Below, piece by piece: positions 62,599-64,000 of a stretch of DNA of 64,000 bases (position 1 is the first letter of the stretch; each line of letters starts with the position of its first letter). This stretch comes from Ktedonobacteraceae bacterium (lineage in GTDB: Bacteria; Chloroflexota; Ktedonobacteria; Ktedonobacterales; Ktedonobacteraceae). Under the pieces are notes generated by a model. That model was not told the DNA's origin and searched no databases. It saw nothing but the letters and a program-made list of their open reading frames with translations. The translations under genes were made by a program, and so were the position numbers. The stretch lies in assembly GCA_035653615.1 (NCBI GenBank), contig DASRBN010000037.1:187736-251735 (forward strand), in the 5' to 3' direction.

Positions 62599-63222
62599 TC
62601 ACTTATCCTCTGGTAATTGGAGATGCTGAATCTGTTCGTGTGTAATCCCAAGCTTATGAACAATGCGAGAGATATATGATCTTACCGAGCCACAGCTTAT
62701 ACAGAGTCGCTCTGCAATCTCGAGATTGCTGTGACCTTCATGCAACAAATAGAAGACCTGCTTTTGCTGGGGAGTAAGCTTATTAAGATGAACAGGCGTG
62801 GAAGGAGCGAGGAACTTGTCGTCGTCGAGGGCCTTGAGTACTTCGAACGAAAGATAGGGCCCAAGCAAAAACATGGCTTCCTCCTTCCCTATTGCAATAG
62901 TAATAATACTTTGCATCATCTCTTGTGCCCCCTTTTCCAGAAGATACCCTCGTCCACCATGATCACGAACGGCGAGCAATATCTGTTTGTCTATTTTGTC
63001 GGCTATTACAAGATAATGATTATGCGGCAGAAGAGTAAAATCCTGAACGAGTGCTTGATGGATGATCACGAAATCGACATAGCAGGTTCCAAGATAGTTT
63101 TTCATCTCATCTTCGGTTGCTACCATATCGACACCCTCAACAATGGGAAACGTCTTGATCAGTTTCTGTAGCTGTGTACCGGTGCAATTACGAGGCACTA
63201 CAAGTAAGATGCGCAGACTCAT
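62599..63222 (-). CDS. LuxR/NarL-type regulator with degenerate receiver
   Basis: 207 residues. C-terminal GerE helix-turn-helix: LNKLTPQQKQVFYLLHEGHS, NLEIAERLCISCGSVRSYIS, RIVHKLGI. The N-terminal 120 residues keep the receiver shape (ILLVVPRN at strand 1, VDFVIIHQAL at strand 3, GGRGYLLEKGA at the end), but the phosphorylated Asp at strand 3 reads His and the acidic pair at strand 1 is absent. So control by phosphorylation is unlikely. Its stop lies 70 bp before the paired boxes that head the mauE unit; it is the best candidate to bind them. Confidence 0.8.
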   Translation of the reverse strand: MSLRILLVVPRNCTGTQLQKLIKTFPIVEGVDMVATEDEMKNYLGTCYVDFVIIHQALVQDFTLLPHNHYLVIADKIDKQILLAVRDHGGRGYLLEKGAQEMMQSIITIAIGKEEAMFLLGPYLSFEVLKALDDDKFLAPSTPVHLNKLTPQQKQVFYLLHEGHSNLEIAERLCISCGSVRSYISRIVHKLGITHEQIQHLQLPEDK

Positions 63223-63529
63223 ATACTATTGCTCCAGCCTTTTTCATCAACGGCAACAATGGCGTAAGTTCCACTATAAGGAAGTACAATGGTTTTATAG
63301 AAGTCAGCTATAAAAAATATATCCAATATGAAGCACATTCGCAAGTACTTGAGTTCTCTTTATCTTATCGAAAAGACGAACGAGGAAACTTCTGAAATTG
63401 CTCTTCCCTCTAAAAGACGCCAATCATGCCAAATGTATTGCAGGAAATACACACAATTTAGAGGAAATCGACAAAGAGGTAGCGGAATAAATAAGACGGC
63501 AATCGCCCTAAAAATAGTAACAAGAATCT
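63223..63529. other. AT-rich intergenic region, no gene seen
   Basis: About 310 bp between the regulator and the downstream ABC gene on the same strand. Markedly richer in A+T than the surroundings. It should hold the regulator's promoter, but no clear -35/-10 pair, repeat or hairpin is evident. Confidence 0.4.
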
Positions 63530-64000
63530 TTACATCCGCCCGTAACTATTATACAAATGCCAGTACACACCTCTCCTGGCCAGCAATTCATCGTGCGTCC
63601 CCTGCTCCACGATGCGCCCATCGTCAATCGTCACAATGCGGTCGGCGTTGCGGATCGTGCTGAGGCGGTGCGCGATGATGAACGTCGTGCGCCCGGCGGT
63701 CAGGCGTTTCACCGCCTGTTGAATTAAGGCCTCGGACTCGTTATCGAGCGCGGATGATGGCTCGTCCATAATCAATATCTTGGGCTGGTGCAGGAACATG
63801 CGCGCTATGGCGATGCGCTGGCGCTGGCCAACTGACAGGCTCTGCCCGCGTTCGTGCAGCGCGGTTTGAAAGCCGAGCGGTTGTGATTGAATGAAGTCTA
63901 GGATGTTGGCGTTACGCGCGGCCTCCTCCATCTCCTCCTGCGAAACCTTGCGTAGCAGTCCAAACTTCAAATTGTCTTCGATGGTGCCGCTGAAGAGCGA
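63530..64000 (-). CDS. ABC exporter ATPase domain, partial at window end
   Basis: The frame stays open to base 64000, so the N-terminus, presumably a six-helix exporter membrane domain, lies outside the window. Visible: SLFSGTIEDNLKFG at the edge, signature LSVGQRQRIAIARMFL, Walker B ILIMDEPSSALD, switch IIAHRLSTIRNADRIV, then VEQGTHDELLARRGVYWHLY. The order fits the C-terminal part of an MsbA/LmrA-like half transporter. Substrate unknown; the neighbouring peptide locus suggests, but does not show, a link. Confidence 0.9.
   Translation of the reverse strand, partial: SLFSGTIEDNLKFGLLRKVSQEEMEEAARNANILDFIQSQPLGFQTALHERGQSLSVGQRQRIAIARMFLHQPKILIMDEPSSALDNESEALIQQAVKRLTAGRTTFIIAHRLSTIRNADRIVTIDDGRIVEQGTHDELLARRGVYWHLYNSYGRM

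Overview
The window looks like a chromosomal segment of a spore-forming, filamentous member of Chloroflexota, most likely class Ktedonobacteria. This is inferred, not proven. The clues are moderate-to-high GC, an S-box riboswitch and a T-box leader of Gram-positive type, the MurT/GatD lipid II amidation pair, many small lipoproteins, sigma/anti-sigma pairs, a very large multi-domain STAND regulator, and short dispersed repeats of the 'GTAGGGGC...' type between genes. No tRNA, rRNA or CRISPR array was seen.

Layout. 1-9.5 kb: the 3' end of an ADP-forming acyl-CoA synthetase, two lipoproteins, a sigma factor, an XRE-TIR-NB-ARC-TPR-LuxR regulator and an Ig-like repeat protein. 9.7-17.2 kb: a phage-derived structural cluster (repeat protein, protease-capsid fusion, small virion proteins, adaptor-like protein, tail-like protein). 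The capsid gene is split by a compact 239-nt group I intron. Terminase, portal, integrase and tape measure are not in this stretch. 17.3-19.6 kb: two membrane-anchored low-complexity proteins. 19.7-25.8 kb: a SAM-cycle block (mtnA, a PfkB kinase, ahcY, SAM-I riboswitch, metK, map). 26-35 kb: acyl-CoA dehydrogenase, DUF1003 protein, ECF sigma/anti-sigma pair, threonine synthase, holB, an orphan hicB with a broken hicA, enoyl-CoA hydratase and a methyltransferase-like protein. 35.2-38.6 kb: T-box leader plus a short alaS, a YbaK-family fragment and thiN. 38.7-47.7 kb: envelope genes (DprE1/DprE2-like pair, phosphodiester glycosidase, gatD, murT, LysM protein, D,D-carboxypeptidase) and a coiled-coil protein. 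48-53.4 kb: nitrilase-family amidase, glutamine synthetase-like ligase, phospholipase D-like protein and an HprK-like P-loop protein.

53.5-63.2 kb is the most unusual part. One strand carries a LuxR-type regulator, a MauE-like membrane protein, a Cys-rich Tat-signal peptide, a giant FtsX-type permease, a MauD-like thioredoxin, a second Cys-rich Tat-signal peptide, a second giant FtsX permease and an ABC ATPase. The two halves are paralogous. Each starts with the same promoter architecture: two ATTGCAAC boxes 3 nt apart, then exactly 32 nt, then TATACT. I read this as one regulated system for export and oxidative folding of small disulfide-rich proteins, coupled to MacB-like ABC machinery. Its function is unknown. 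The window ends inside an ABC exporter ATPase gene.
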